Source of the DNA: Bacteroidota bacterium
GTDB lineage: Bacteria > Bacteroidota > Bacteroidia > B-17B0 > Aurantibacillaceae
Length of the DNA: 64,000 nucleotides
Direction: 5' to 3'
Assembly: GCA_030692515.1 (NCBI GenBank)
Contig: JAUXZS010000047.1
Span: 1-64,000, forward strand
A program made the translations under genes and the position numbers. The notes beneath the pieces were generated by a model. The model ran no database searches. It saw only the letters and a list, made by a program, of their open reading frames with translations, and was not told the origin of the DNA. Position 1 is the first letter of the stretch, and each line of letters begins with the position of its first letter. Below are positions 35,108 to 43,843 of the stretch, in pieces.

Positions 35108-37612
35108 TTAATTCCCTTCCTTCTTTTTTAAAGCTAAAACAAACTTTATTTCCGAAAATGTAATATCAGAAGGCAAACTACTTTTAATTGGATTTATTCC
35201 TGCAGCTTTATCAAATTTTTCGAGCGCTCGCATAATTGTTTTTTGCTTATCAGGCGAAACCAAAAAATCAATATTTATTTCTCCACTCGTAATATAGGGT
35301 GTTAAATGACTTTCTAAAGTGCCAACAGTAAAACCACGCATAATAGAAATTTCTTCCAAACTCAATCCTTCTTTAAACAATTTAAATGTTTGCTCTTTAC
35401 TACTAACTTTTTTTACTTTTTCACCTACCTCTTTTTCTTTCTTCGATTTCTTTTCTTTTTTAGAAGGCATGGCATTCATATTCGACTCAAGATCGTGCTC
35501 GAATAAATAATCTTTTATGATGTTTAAAAATTGTTCTCCAAAAGCCTCCACACGCGCCTCTCCAAAACCTGTAATTTTCATTAGCTCCTCACTCTTCGTA
35601 GGCAAAAACTCTACTAATTCTTTTAAAGCTTTATTATTTGCAACCATGTAAATTGGTTTTTGTTCTTCGTTACAAATATCATCTCTTAGCAATAATAATT
35701 TTTTATATAATGCAGGATGAATAACATCACTAGATATTTTTGCATTTTTAGCATTTTCATAAACATTAACTCTAATGCTTGGATAAACAATTTTTAATTT
35801 TGCTTTTAAAAATTCATGCAAGTTAAATCCATAAGAGCTCGATTTAAATAATGCAATTTTCGCAAATGTTTGTTCGAATAAACTTTGTAATTCTACATTT
35901 AATTCTTCAGCAGCTTCTTTGCTCTCTGTAATAAAAGGAACATTTTTTAATAATCCGTTTATTACTTCCATTTCAGTTTGAAAATAATCTGAAGCCTGAG
36001 ATAACCTTTTTGTAAGCGCTTGGTCGTATTCCACATTAGCCGATGAAGCTATAATATCGGCTAACTGATTTTTAAATTTAAAACTCACAGCATTTAATGC
36101 GTCTATTTTCGAAAACAAACTCTCGCTCCATTCCTCTACAGATGAGTGAATTCGCGTTTTGTACATTTGAATAATTCCCGCAAGATCTTTTCTTGAATAA
36201 ACTATGTCGGTTAAATCAAATAAACTTACTAAAATAGTTTTTATGTACTCGTTCTTCGAAGACTTAAAAATAGAATCAATTACTGTTTGGTCTTGTTTGT
36301 TGGATGAAGAAAATTGTAAAATCTTTTTATCATTATACAATGTTTCGGCATTTATTTTTGAACTTAATGTTAAGCCCGATAAGCTTCTGCATCTGCTTAA
36401 GGCAACATAAACTTGGCCGGCACTAAAAGAGTTGGCGGCATCAATAATTACTTTTTCAAATGTTAAACCTTGACTCTTATGAATTGTAATTGCCCAAGCT
36501 AATCGTAAAGGATATTGTGTAAAGGTTCCTAAAACATCTTCTTCAATTACTTTAGTTTGTTTGTTTAATTGATAAGAAACATTTGTCCAAGCTTCTTTAT
36601 TCACTTCAATTTCATTACTGTCTTCTTCACATTTTACTTTAATAGTTGAATCACTTAAATAAGTAACAATTCCAATTTTACCGTTATAATAATTTTTTTC
36701 TGCATTATTTTTAAGAAACATTACACGTGTTCCAATTTTTAAAGTCATTACTTCTTCGGCAGGAAAATTTTTCTCGTTAAAAATACCTTCTACTTTACTT
36801 TTAAACGTATAAGTTCTTTCTGGCAAAGCATTTAAAAGTTTCTGATTAATTTCATCAGCTTTTTGATTATGAGTTGTTAAAGTAATATTTGATTGAATAA
36901 ATTGATTAGAAAGGTCTGACCGATAATGCGAATTAAGCGTTTCTAAATCCTTAAGGCTTAAATTATTATTTCGAACTTTATTTAAAATATCAATAAATGC
37001 TTGTTCATTCTGACGGTAAATTTTTCCTAATTCTATATATACTGGAGGATTATTTTTTATTACAAGACTGTCAAAAAAATACGGACTTTGATATATTTGG
37101 TTTAACAACTTCCATTCTTCATGATTTACAACCGGAGGTAATTGATGCATGTCTCCAATAAACATAACTTGAACGCCACCAAAAGGTAAATGCGTTTTTT
37201 TTCTTGTTGTACGTAAAACAAAATCAATTTGATCTAAAAGATCTGCACGCACCATACTTATTTCGTCTATAACGAGCAACTCCAGTTTTCTTAAAATAGA
37301 AAGTCGTAAGCTATTGTATTTAAAATTAACAGTAGTTTTTGAATAATCTGCCGCCCCTTCTAAATTCATTACAGGTAAAAATGGTGCAAATGCAAATTGA
37401 AAAAATGAATGTATGGTGCTTCCCCCAGCATTAATCGCGGCAACCCCAGTTGGTGCAACAACTGCAATTTGTTTAACAGTATTTTCTTTAATGTATTTTA
37501 ATAAAGTAGTTTTACCCGTGCCAGCCTTTCCGGTTAAAAAAATTGGCTGGTTGGTTTGATTAACGAAGTTTAAAACGTGTTCAAATTGTTTATTAATTTC
37601 TATAGTACTCAT
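35108..37612 (-). CDS. PIF1-like helicase with HRDC-like and helix-turn-helix C-terminal domains
   Basis: This protein has 834 aa. Residues 1 to about 430 are a superfamily 1B (Pif1/RecD-like) helicase: Walker A GKAGTGKTT (28-36), Walker B LLVIDEISM (near 115), FIGDMHQLPPV, and late motifs TIHKSQGLTFEKV and VYVALSRC. Residues about 660-715 resemble an HRDC domain (FGEARVEAFGEQFL), followed by a Lys-rich linker and an HTH domain (LKEGLSLEEISIMRGFTVGTLESHL) like that of RecQ relatives. It would unwind DNA, perhaps at forks or G-quadruplexes. This domain layout is common in Bacteroidota. Confidence 0.9.
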   Translation of the reverse strand: MSTIEINKQFEHVLNFVNQTNQPIFLTGKAGTGKTTLLKYIKENTVKQIAVVAPTGVAAINAGGSTIHSFFQFAFAPFLPVMNLEGAADYSKTTVNFKYNSLRLSILRKLELLVIDEISMVRADLLDQIDFVLRTTRKKTHLPFGGVQVMFIGDMHQLPPVVNHEEWKLLNQIYQSPYFFDSLVIKNNPPVYIELGKIYRQNEQAFIDILNKVRNNNLSLKDLETLNSHYRSDLSNQFIQSNITLTTHNQKADEINQKLLNALPERTYTFKSKVEGIFNEKNFPAEEVMTLKIGTRVMFLKNNAEKNYYNGKIGIVTYLSDSTIKVKCEEDSNEIEVNKEAWTNVSYQLNKQTKVIEEDVLGTFTQYPLRLAWAITIHKSQGLTFEKVIIDAANSFSAGQVYVALSRCRSLSGLTLSSKINAETLYNDKKILQFSSSNKQDQTVIDSIFKSSKNEYIKTILVSLFDLTDIVYSRKDLAGIIQMYKTRIHSSVEEWSESLFSKIDALNAVSFKFKNQLADIIASSANVEYDQALTKRLSQASDYFQTEMEVINGLLKNVPFITESKEAAEELNVELQSLFEQTFAKIALFKSSSYGFNLHEFLKAKLKIVYPSIRVNVYENAKNAKISSDVIHPALYKKLLLLRDDICNEEQKPIYMVANNKALKELVEFLPTKSEELMKITGFGEARVEAFGEQFLNIIKDYLFEHDLESNMNAMPSKKEKKSKKEKEVGEKVKKVSSKEQTFKLFKEGLSLEEISIMRGFTVGTLESHLTPYITSGEINIDFLVSPDKQKTIMRALEKFDKAAGINPIKSSLPSDITFSEIKFVLALKKKEGN

Positions 37613-37653
37613 TCTAATGCAAAATAAAGCAAATTTTATAACTTTATGGCAAT

Positions 37654-39069
37654 ATGATTGAATATAAAATTTATTGCGCAGGAAAATTTATTTCGAGTTC
37701 AAAAAAACTGGAAGTAATAAATAAATATTCTAAAGGAATATATGCTACAAGCTATTTGGCTGATAAGGAAATTCTTGAATTAGCAATTACTGGAGCCCTA
37801 GCCGCAAAAGAAAAATGCAAACAATTAAGTTCGCATGAAAAATTTATTGCGCTAAAATATATAGCCGAAGAAATAGAGAAAAATAAAAATTATTTAGCGG
37901 AGGTTTTATGTATTGAAAGTGCAAAGCCTATACGTTATGCAATTGCCGAAATTGAACGTGCAGCTCAAACTTTTTTAATCGCTGCCGAAGAGTGTAAACG
38001 ATTACCAAAAGAATATTTGAGTTTAGATTGGACGCCAAACGGAAAATCTAAAGAAGGAATAATTAATTATTTTCCAATTGGTTTAGTAGCCGGAATTTCG
38101 CCGTTTAATTTTCCATTAAATTTAGCTGTGCATAAAATTGCTCCTGCCATTGCCGCAGGTTGTCCGATAATTTTAAAACCAGCTTCGTCTACTCCACTTT
38201 CAACTTTAGAGTTAGCAAAAATAATAGACAGAACATATTTACCAAAAGGTGCGGTTTCAATTTTGCCAATGGACAGAATTACTGGTAATTTATTGGTGAC
38301 TGATGAAAGATTTAATCTCTTAAGTTTTACAGGCTCACCAATTGTTGGCTGGCCTATGAAAGCACAATGTGGCAAGAAAAAAATTATTTTAGAGTTAGGG
38401 GGAAATGCCGGTGTAATTATTTCTGAGACAGCAAACCTCAACGAAATTATTAATAAATGTGTTGGCGGCGCATTTGCATATAGCGGTCAGATTTGCATAC
38501 ATGCTCAACGCTTTTTTGTTCATCCAAAACATTATGATGCTTTTTTAAACATGATGAAAATTGAAACTGAAAAATTAATTATTGGCGACCCTTTAAAAAC
38601 AGAAACGCAATTAAGTAATATGATTGATGAAGCAAATGCTATCAGAGTTGAAGAATGGGTAAACGAAGCTATTGTTCAAGGCGCGAAATTAATTTTTGGT
38701 GGAAAAAGAAGTGGTTCTTATTATGAACCAACAATTTTAATTAATACAACTACTACAATGAAAGTTGTTAGTGAAGAAGTTTTTGGTCCGGTTATTTGCG
38801 TTGAAAAATATGATGGTACAATTGAAGATGCTGTTAAAAAAATAAACGATACAAAATTTGGTTTACAATGCGGTGTTTTTACAAATTCAATTTCTGAATT
38901 AGATTATTGTTTTACGACAATTGAAGTTGGCGGAATTATTCATAACGATGTGCCAACAATAAGATTTGATCAAATGCCATATGGCGGCATTAAAGAAAGT
39001 GGTTTAGGCCGCGAAGGTGTGAAGTATGCTATTATGGATATGCTCGAAGCAAAGATTTTGGTAAAGTAA
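37654..39069 (+). CDS. NAD(P)-dependent aldehyde dehydrogenase family protein
   Basis: This 471-aa protein has catalytic Cys281 (SGQICIHAQ) and general-base Glu247 (LELGGN). Cofactor-binding segments are PFNFPLNLAVHK, KPASSTP and FTGSPIVG. It ends with PYGGIKESGLGREG, the usual dimerisation and active-site region. It oxidises an aldehyde to the acid; the substrate is not clear, with succinate-semialdehyde, lactaldehyde or glyceraldehyde-3-phosphate type enzymes all possible. Its stop abuts the stop of the convergent plug gene. Confidence 0.9.
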   Translation: MIEYKIYCAGKFISSSKKLEVINKYSKGIYATSYLADKEILELAITGALAAKEKCKQLSSHEKFIALKYIAEEIEKNKNYLAEVLCIESAKPIRYAIAEIERAAQTFLIAAEECKRLPKEYLSLDWTPNGKSKEGIINYFPIGLVAGISPFNFPLNLAVHKIAPAIAAGCPIILKPASSTPLSTLELAKIIDRTYLPKGAVSILPMDRITGNLLVTDERFNLLSFTGSPIVGWPMKAQCGKKKIILELGGNAGVIISETANLNEIINKCVGGAFAYSGQICIHAQRFFVHPKHYDAFLNMMKIETEKLIIGDPLKTETQLSNMIDEANAIRVEEWVNEAIVQGAKLIFGGKRSGSYYEPTILINTTTTMKVVSEEVFGPVICVEKYDGTIEDAVKKINDTKFGLQCGVFTNSISELDYCFTTIEVGGIIHNDVPTIRFDQMPYGGIKESGLGREGVKYAIMDMLEAKILVK

Positions 39070-40377
39070 TTATTTCTTTAAAGAATTTAATTTTTTAAAG
39101 CCAATTAATTGATCGTAGTACATTCCAATATTTCGATGGTAAACAAAAATATTATAATCATTTTCTGTATCCCAATGATTTCCTTCCATAACAGTTTCAT
39201 CTCCTTTTTTATTGGCATCGTTGCTTAAAACATATATATAATTATAGTAACCTTGTTTTAAATAAAGCTGTGCTTCGTATCCAAAACGTTTATAGTTATA
39301 GGTTAGCTTACTTGTTTTATTCATACGCCAATCGGTTAATTTTCCCATGATATAAAAATTTCCCTTGGCTTCAGGTGTAAGATAGGGAACGAAAAAATCA
39401 ACATAAACATAATCTGCTTCCACATCTTGATTACCTTTAAAATCATTGTTTTTAATTAAAAATTTTCCATTAAAATCATTGTAAAACAAATAAGGTTTCA
39501 GTGCCCTTGATTCATCTTTATATAAAACTATGTGGTTTTTTAAATTTTCATCTTTGTAAATTTCTTTTACTTTTTCGGAATAAAAACGAACGCTACGCGC
39601 ATCAAAAAATCTAAATTCGTTCCCACCATTAAATGTAGAGGCGTCATCTAAGGAATAAGTAAGTGTGTTACCCCCCATAAATGTTGGTTGAATATCTGTT
39701 ACGGCATTATCCCAACGGTTATTTTGTGTAATGACAACTTTTAAATCTTTGTAAGGATTTGTAATGTTATAGCCTGTATTATTAATAACAAAATCAATAT
39801 GTTGTTTATTAAACTGGTCTGTACCACCAATTGTTTGCCTAAAATTTGCGGCTACAGAAATTTTGTTGTCATACAAAAGAAAACGTCTGCTTAACACTAA
39901 GTCTTTTTTGTCGCCATCGGCATAAACATAAACTATATAATTACCACTTTTGGTAAACTTTAAATTTTGTTGAGGAAATAAAATATTATAATGCAGATAT
40001 TTTTGAAGCGTGTTTGTTGAGAATGAGAAATTAATAATGTTTAAATCAAAATATCCACTCAAATATTCGCTAATCATTAAATCGCTTGGAGTCCAATCGG
40101 CATTGCAATGAATAAATGAAATTGAGTATTGTTTTCTATCGGCTTCTAAATCATCAAAGCTCAGTTCTATTTGTTCCGCGCCGTTTAAATCTATTATAGG
40201 TAAGCCAAAGTCCCAGCTACTCTCATGAATTTGAACTGTTTTAATGGTGGACTTGTAGTTGTAATCATCGTACTTTATTACATTATCATTTACATAATCT
40301 TCATCGTCGGTTTTGGTTTGACTAAAAATTGCCAACGGAAACAAAATAAAAAAATATAACAAAACCTTACTAATCAT
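39070..40377 (-). CDS. T9SS plug protein-domain protein (DUF5103)
   Basis: This protein has 435 aa. The frame opens at a TTG (40383), but ATG 40377 begins the signal peptide (MISKVLLYFFILFPLAIFSQ) and is preferred. The sequence follows the DUF5103 family closely: SFDDLEADRKQYSISFIHCNADW, SEYLSGYFD, HYNILFPQQN, TKSGNYIVYVYADGD, then a C-terminal region with FYIMGKLTDWR and GYYNYIYV. This family was renamed after the Plug protein found blocking the periplasmic side of the SprA translocon of the type IX secretion system. It is likely part of, or accessory to, T9SS here. No other T9SS core gene is adjacent. Confidence 0.87.
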   Translation of the reverse strand: MISKVLLYFFILFPLAIFSQTKTDDEDYVNDNVIKYDDYNYKSTIKTVQIHESSWDFGLPIIDLNGAEQIELSFDDLEADRKQYSISFIHCNADWTPSDLMISEYLSGYFDLNIINFSFSTNTLQKYLHYNILFPQQNLKFTKSGNYIVYVYADGDKKDLVLSRRFLLYDNKISVAANFRQTIGGTDQFNKQHIDFVINNTGYNITNPYKDLKVVITQNNRWDNAVTDIQPTFMGGNTLTYSLDDASTFNGGNEFRFFDARSVRFYSEKVKEIYKDENLKNHIVLYKDESRALKPYLFYNDFNGKFLIKNNDFKGNQDVEADYVYVDFFVPYLTPEAKGNFYIMGKLTDWRMNKTSKLTYNYKRFGYEAQLYLKQGYYNYIYVLSNDANKKGDETVMEGNHWDTENDYNIFVYHRNIGMYYDQLIGFKKLNSLKK

Positions 40378-40457
40378 ATTCAAATATAATCAAAGCTTAA
40401 GTTTTAAACGAAGCAAGAAATACAATTATTGTAAAAAAATAAAAAAATAAACAACAA

Positions 40458-40490
40458 AAAACCCGTCGAGGCATAACCAAGACGGGTTTT
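40458..40490 (-). terminator. Intrinsic terminator after the 998-aa T9SS cargo gene
   Basis: AAAACCCGTC and GACGGGTTTT form a perfect 10-bp stem with a 13-nt loop. The minus strand continues with a T run, so it terminates the gene starting at 43505. Confidence 0.85.
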
Positions 40491-40508
40491 CATAAGATTA
40501 TTTTAAAA

Positions 40509-43505
40509 TTAATGAATAATTTTCTTGGTCACTTTATTGTTTTCAGTTTCAACCGTTACAAAAATTAATTGATTTTTTGCTTGTAATCCTAAATACACCT
40601 TATCATTTTGTGTAGTTAAATTTTTATTTTCGATTATTTTTTGACCTAAAATATTTGTTACAGAAATTCTGGCTTTAGTGTTTTTGTCAAAATTTAAATT
40701 CACATAAACACCATTTAAATCATTATTAATAATTACAGACTCATCTAAATTAGCAACCGCAGAATTATTATCATTTAAACCAGTAGTTATATCAGCACAA
40801 ACAGTTAATTCGAATCTAGCAGTAGAAGTTGTATCGTTGATTGTAAATACATATGGGCTAGCTTTAATGTTATGCGTTACATTCAATAACTTATCCTTTA
40901 AAGTTACACATGCATTCGGAGGTAAAGCAGTCATATCTATCCCTGTAATAGTGTATTGACCAGTAGCCATTACCTTAACTAATACTGGAATAACTGCATT
41001 TTGAGTAAGAGCAAATGGTAAACTGTTAATTGAGTAATCTAAATTCCCACCTTTTGTTGAAATAGTTGTGTATTTACTATATCCACCTGGGTACCCAACA
41101 TATCCTGGAGTTTGAAAAATTTTACGAGCATCGTACTCAATATCATAAGCGTTTGTTGCTGAACCATGGAAACGTATTGCAGTCTCATCATAATCTGCAC
41201 TAAAACCATTGATTTTTAATTTTATTGGCAAACCGACAGTAGCACTATTTAATTTCATTACTTGTGCACTACTAGCAATTTTATTAGTTTCTTTTGCCCC
41301 TAAACTTGTTCCTGTCAGCGCTTCAACATAAAATCCTTGTCCTTCAGCAATTGCATCGCTACCGCCATTTGTTCCAACTCCATTTACGAAAGAGGCATAT
41401 GGACCATCAGCATTATAAATATAGATTGCATTTGTTACGTTAGGGTTTCCATTACGAAGTGCGGTCCATGAAATTGGAGATGCGTATGGATTAGCAACTA
41501 GGTTTGTACCACTTTGAGCTGAATTTGTTAACGGCATTGTTACATTTCCAGTAACAGGAGTACCTGAAAGAGTAATGATAATATCAGAAGTTGTACTTGG
41601 CCCAGTTCCAAGATAAGTCCAGAAACCTTTCCCCGCACCTAAAGGAGTTGATACAGTAATTGTTGTATCATAACCATAAGCATCTGCTTCGTTCCATCCT
41701 TGAACAGATTCAAAATATCCACCAGCAGATGTTACACCAGTTGCCGAACCCTCAATAGCCATAGGAAACTGACCATACCAATCGTTCATAGTTTTACCAC
41801 TAATTCCTCCTGCACCTAATAAAGCCCAACCGGTATTACCTCCAAGTATAAACGTTTCAACAGTGACGTTACCGGAGAATCCACCAGTACTAATTGTTCC
41901 AATTCTACCTTTATTAGTAACGTCTTGTTTTACTGTTAAGTTTCCACCGGTGGTAATTGTACCAATCGAAGGTGTTACTGCACCCCAAATTTCTACTGCA
42001 TTCCCTAAAGTTAAATTGGCGCTGCTTCTGTTTAATGTCAAATCACTAAGTGCTTTTGTAGATGCAGATGTTTGATCCATTAATAAACTTCCTGAAATTG
42101 TACCAGAACCACCAATTGTTAAAGATGAAGTAGTTGAGCCTTTAAATACAGGTGATGCAGGTAAAGTAATTGCACCGTTTAATGTTAAAGCTTTTCCATT
42201 TAAATCGATACTTCCAGCTGTTAAATTTGCAACAGCAGTGATAGATAAATTTGTTCCGAGTGTTAGAGTACCAGCAGCACGGTTATAAATAAAATTTCTT
42301 ACAGCTAATGAATTTCCAAAATTCATTGTGCCAAAATTTCCACTACCTCCAATTACAATTCCAGACAAAGCTGTTTTAATCAAACCAGGGCCTGTAATTG
42401 TTCCATTCAAGAAAATAGATCTTGTTGGAGTTGCAGACATAACATAATTTCCATTCGCTAAATTAAAAGTATTATTAACGGTAAAATTTGCAGAACATTG
42501 AAGGTCTGCGCCACCTGAAACCGTTAGGTTGTGATGCGCTTGTTGAATAGCCGCTACCCCTCCTGGTGCCTGAGCATAATCAATCGTCGATCCAGAAGCA
42601 AGTGTAATATTCGAGCTTGGAAAAGTTGTGTTTTGTAAAGTAAGTGTTGCTTGATTATTAACAGAAATAACACAACCATTATTATTAATCAAACTAAATC
42701 CTACGGGGATAATTAAATTTACGTTAGTTGTGCCGGTTCCAACATGTAACATAGACGTTGCTCCACCAAAAGTTATTGAAGTTCCAACCATATTATTAAG
42801 ATTAATAGTTGGAGCATTAATTAAATAAAATGTTTGCCCAGTGGCAGTAAAATTTGTTGGCGCAGTTCCAGTTCCATTAATATTTGTTCCCCAATTTGTA
42901 AAGGTATCAACAGCTCCACTGCCGCTGTAATAAAAAACAGGAGAGGGAACACCGTTAATATCAATATCATCTATACAATAATATTCTCCGGTCGCATTTG
43001 ATGAAAATGAAATTTTAAATCTAACTTGACTAAACCCTTCAACAGAACCAGGTAAATTTATGGTTGATATAGCTGCCCAGGTATTGTTATTTGCCACATT
43101 TGTAAAAGGGACAGTAATTGGAAACGTAGCTCCATTGTCAGTACTAAAAGAAAGAGTAAAATTACTTCTAGATGAACCGCTTTCTAATATTGCATTAAAA
43201 TCCATGGTTATATTAGATCGGCCTAAAGTAGAAAAGGCTGCAGATACAATATCCTGAACTCCAGTAGGAACGCCGTCATAACTTGTCATAGCGTCTCCAC
43301 CTGAACCTGGACCATATGGTATTGGGGTTGTATAAAGTGGAGGCATAAATATATTTGCAGGATCTTCAACATAAAAATCGCCTGATGATGACCAGCCTGC
43401 TGGCATTGTTTGAGTTGTACCAAATGTTTCGGTATAAATTGACACAGCCTGACTATAAACTTTCCCAAAGGAAATAATCAAAAATAAAATAAAAATCTTT
43501 TTCAT
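40509..43505 (-). CDS. Large secreted beta-rich protein with T9SS type A sorting domain
   Basis: This protein has 998 aa with signal peptide MKKIFILFLIISFGKVYSQ. Residues about 25-185 form a jelly-roll-like domain (ETFGTTQTMPAGWSSSGDFYVED, then STDNGATFPITVPF and YYCIDDIDINGV). A long repetitive beta-strand region rich in Gly, Thr and Asn follows (LTLNGAITLP, NLTAGSIDLNG). The C-terminus (ARISVTNILGQKIIENKNL to VTKKIIH) is a T9SS type A sorting domain, so the protein should cross the outer membrane and be anchored or released. It is probably an adhesin or surface-layer-type protein; no catalytic motif was seen. It ends with a strong terminator and is read toward the plug gene. Confidence 0.87.
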   Translation of the reverse strand: MKKIFILFLIISFGKVYSQAVSIYTETFGTTQTMPAGWSSSGDFYVEDPANIFMPPLYTTPIPYGPGSGGDAMTSYDGVPTGVQDIVSAAFSTLGRSNITMDFNAILESGSSRSNFTLSFSTDNGATFPITVPFTNVANNNTWAAISTINLPGSVEGFSQVRFKISFSSNATGEYYCIDDIDINGVPSPVFYYSGSGAVDTFTNWGTNINGTGTAPTNFTATGQTFYLINAPTINLNNMVGTSITFGGATSMLHVGTGTTNVNLIIPVGFSLINNNGCVISVNNQATLTLQNTTFPSSNITLASGSTIDYAQAPGGVAAIQQAHHNLTVSGGADLQCSANFTVNNTFNLANGNYVMSATPTRSIFLNGTITGPGLIKTALSGIVIGGSGNFGTMNFGNSLAVRNFIYNRAAGTLTLGTNLSITAVANLTAGSIDLNGKALTLNGAITLPASPVFKGSTTSSLTIGGSGTISGSLLMDQTSASTKALSDLTLNRSSANLTLGNAVEIWGAVTPSIGTITTGGNLTVKQDVTNKGRIGTISTGGFSGNVTVETFILGGNTGWALLGAGGISGKTMNDWYGQFPMAIEGSATGVTSAGGYFESVQGWNEADAYGYDTTITVSTPLGAGKGFWTYLGTGPSTTSDIIITLSGTPVTGNVTMPLTNSAQSGTNLVANPYASPISWTALRNGNPNVTNAIYIYNADGPYASFVNGVGTNGGSDAIAEGQGFYVEALTGTSLGAKETNKIASSAQVMKLNSATVGLPIKLKINGFSADYDETAIRFHGSATNAYDIEYDARKIFQTPGYVGYPGGYSKYTTISTKGGNLDYSINSLPFALTQNAVIPVLVKVMATGQYTITGIDMTALPPNACVTLKDKLLNVTHNIKASPYVFTINDTTSTARFELTVCADITTGLNDNNSAVANLDESVIINNDLNGVYVNLNFDKNTKARISVTNILGQKIIENKNLTTQNDKVYLGLQAKNQLIFVTVETENNKVTKKIIH

Positions 43506-43843
43506 AAGCGGTAATTTAAGTATAAGTAAATATAAAACAATTTTATTGTAATGTCAAGTTCATTTGTCAAAAAATTAATAATTTTAAAAGGTTTTAGATA
43601 AACTTGGGTTTTCTACACCTTAAACAAACTTATTAATCGTTTTTCAAACTTATTTCCATAGTACTAAGTTCAGCAATGTTATTTGTTAATTCAAAATAGT
43701 TACTAAAATTACATTACATATGTAAGATTTTACGGTTAAATGTCAAATTCTACCACTTATCAGAAAACTAATTACTTAGACTTTAAATTCTTTAATAATA
43801 ATTACATTTACGCCAAAATTATTGATTAAAAAGAAAATCATTT
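43506..43843. other. 338-bp divergent intergenic region
   Basis: No coding sequence was recognised. It contains two copies of CAAACTTATT 20 bases apart (43625 and 43645), each giving a TAAGTTTG box on the minus strand. On the plus strand an imperfect TACATTTA lies at 43803-43810, 33 bases before the next ATG. The rest is AT-rich without visible structure. Confidence 0.55.
43645..43676 (-). promoter_or_regulatory. Candidate promoter for the 998-aa T9SS cargo gene
   Basis: On the minus strand, TTG (43676-43674) is followed after 21 bases by TAAGTTTG (43652-43645), a match to both Bacteroidota elements. A second TAAGTTTG lies 20 bases further on (43632-43625). The leader would be about 130 nt. 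Confidence 0.45.
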
